A stretch of DNA of 6,111 bases from positions 1 through 6,111 of the forward strand of contig JALSNA010000519.1 of NCBI GenBank assembly GCA_026987255.1. Reading direction: 5' to 3'. Both the position numbers and the translations under genes were made by a program. Shown here one piece after another: positions 6,111 to 6,111 of the stretch (its first letter is position 1; every line of letters begins with the position of its first letter). A model generated the notes under the pieces. That model saw only the letters and a list, made by a program, of their open reading frames with translations, was not told the origin of the DNA and made no database searches. Origin of the DNA: Hyphomicrobiales bacterium. GTDB taxonomy: Bacteria > Pseudomonadota > Alphaproteobacteria > Rhizobiales > Aestuariivirgaceae.

Positions 6111-6111
6111 G

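Overview
The window looks like ordinary chromosomal DNA from a high-GC alphaproteobacterium, possibly of the Hyphomicrobiales. This placement rests on strong GC bias at third codon positions, a TTGAC/GCTA-type promoter before the tRNA, and an RsmB-like protein with the DLCAGAGGKT motif I and 'LRDWGRAHRFAG' N-terminus that I associate with that class. I cannot place it more precisely by eye. There is no sign of a mobile element, CRISPR array, phage gene or other accessory system.

Layout, all on the + strand. Positions 1-42 may be the tail of an unidentified upstream reading frame. Positions 43-177 are non-coding and hold a probable promoter for a tRNA-Gln(CTG) gene at 178-251, which is followed by a clear intrinsic terminator. 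A 427-codon gene for an RsmB/NOL1-NOP2-Sun family rRNA cytosine-C5 methyltransferase follows at 325-1608. A 282-nt regulatory gap at 1609-1890 contains a good candidate Pho box, two stem-loops, a palindrome and a second, sigma70-like promoter.

From 1891 to the end lies a complete four-gene ABC importer operon in the order ugpB-ugpA-ugpE-ugpC, the same order as in Escherichia coli. UgpB captures sn-glycerol-3-phosphate or glycerophosphodiesters in the periplasm. UgpA and UgpE form the membrane channel, and UgpC is the ATPase. A strong stem-loop separates ugpB from ugpA, ugpA and ugpE overlap by one base, and a small hairpin lies between ugpE and ugpC. The ugpC stop codon is one base from the window end, so a ugpQ-like phosphodiesterase gene just downstream cannot be confirmed or excluded.

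Together this is a phosphate-scavenging uptake system probably under PhoB control, next to a translation-related pair (tRNA-Gln and rRNA methyltransferase). I found no previously undescribed system. The observations worth checking are regulatory: the phased Pho repeats, the two-promoter leader, and the intercistronic hairpin.
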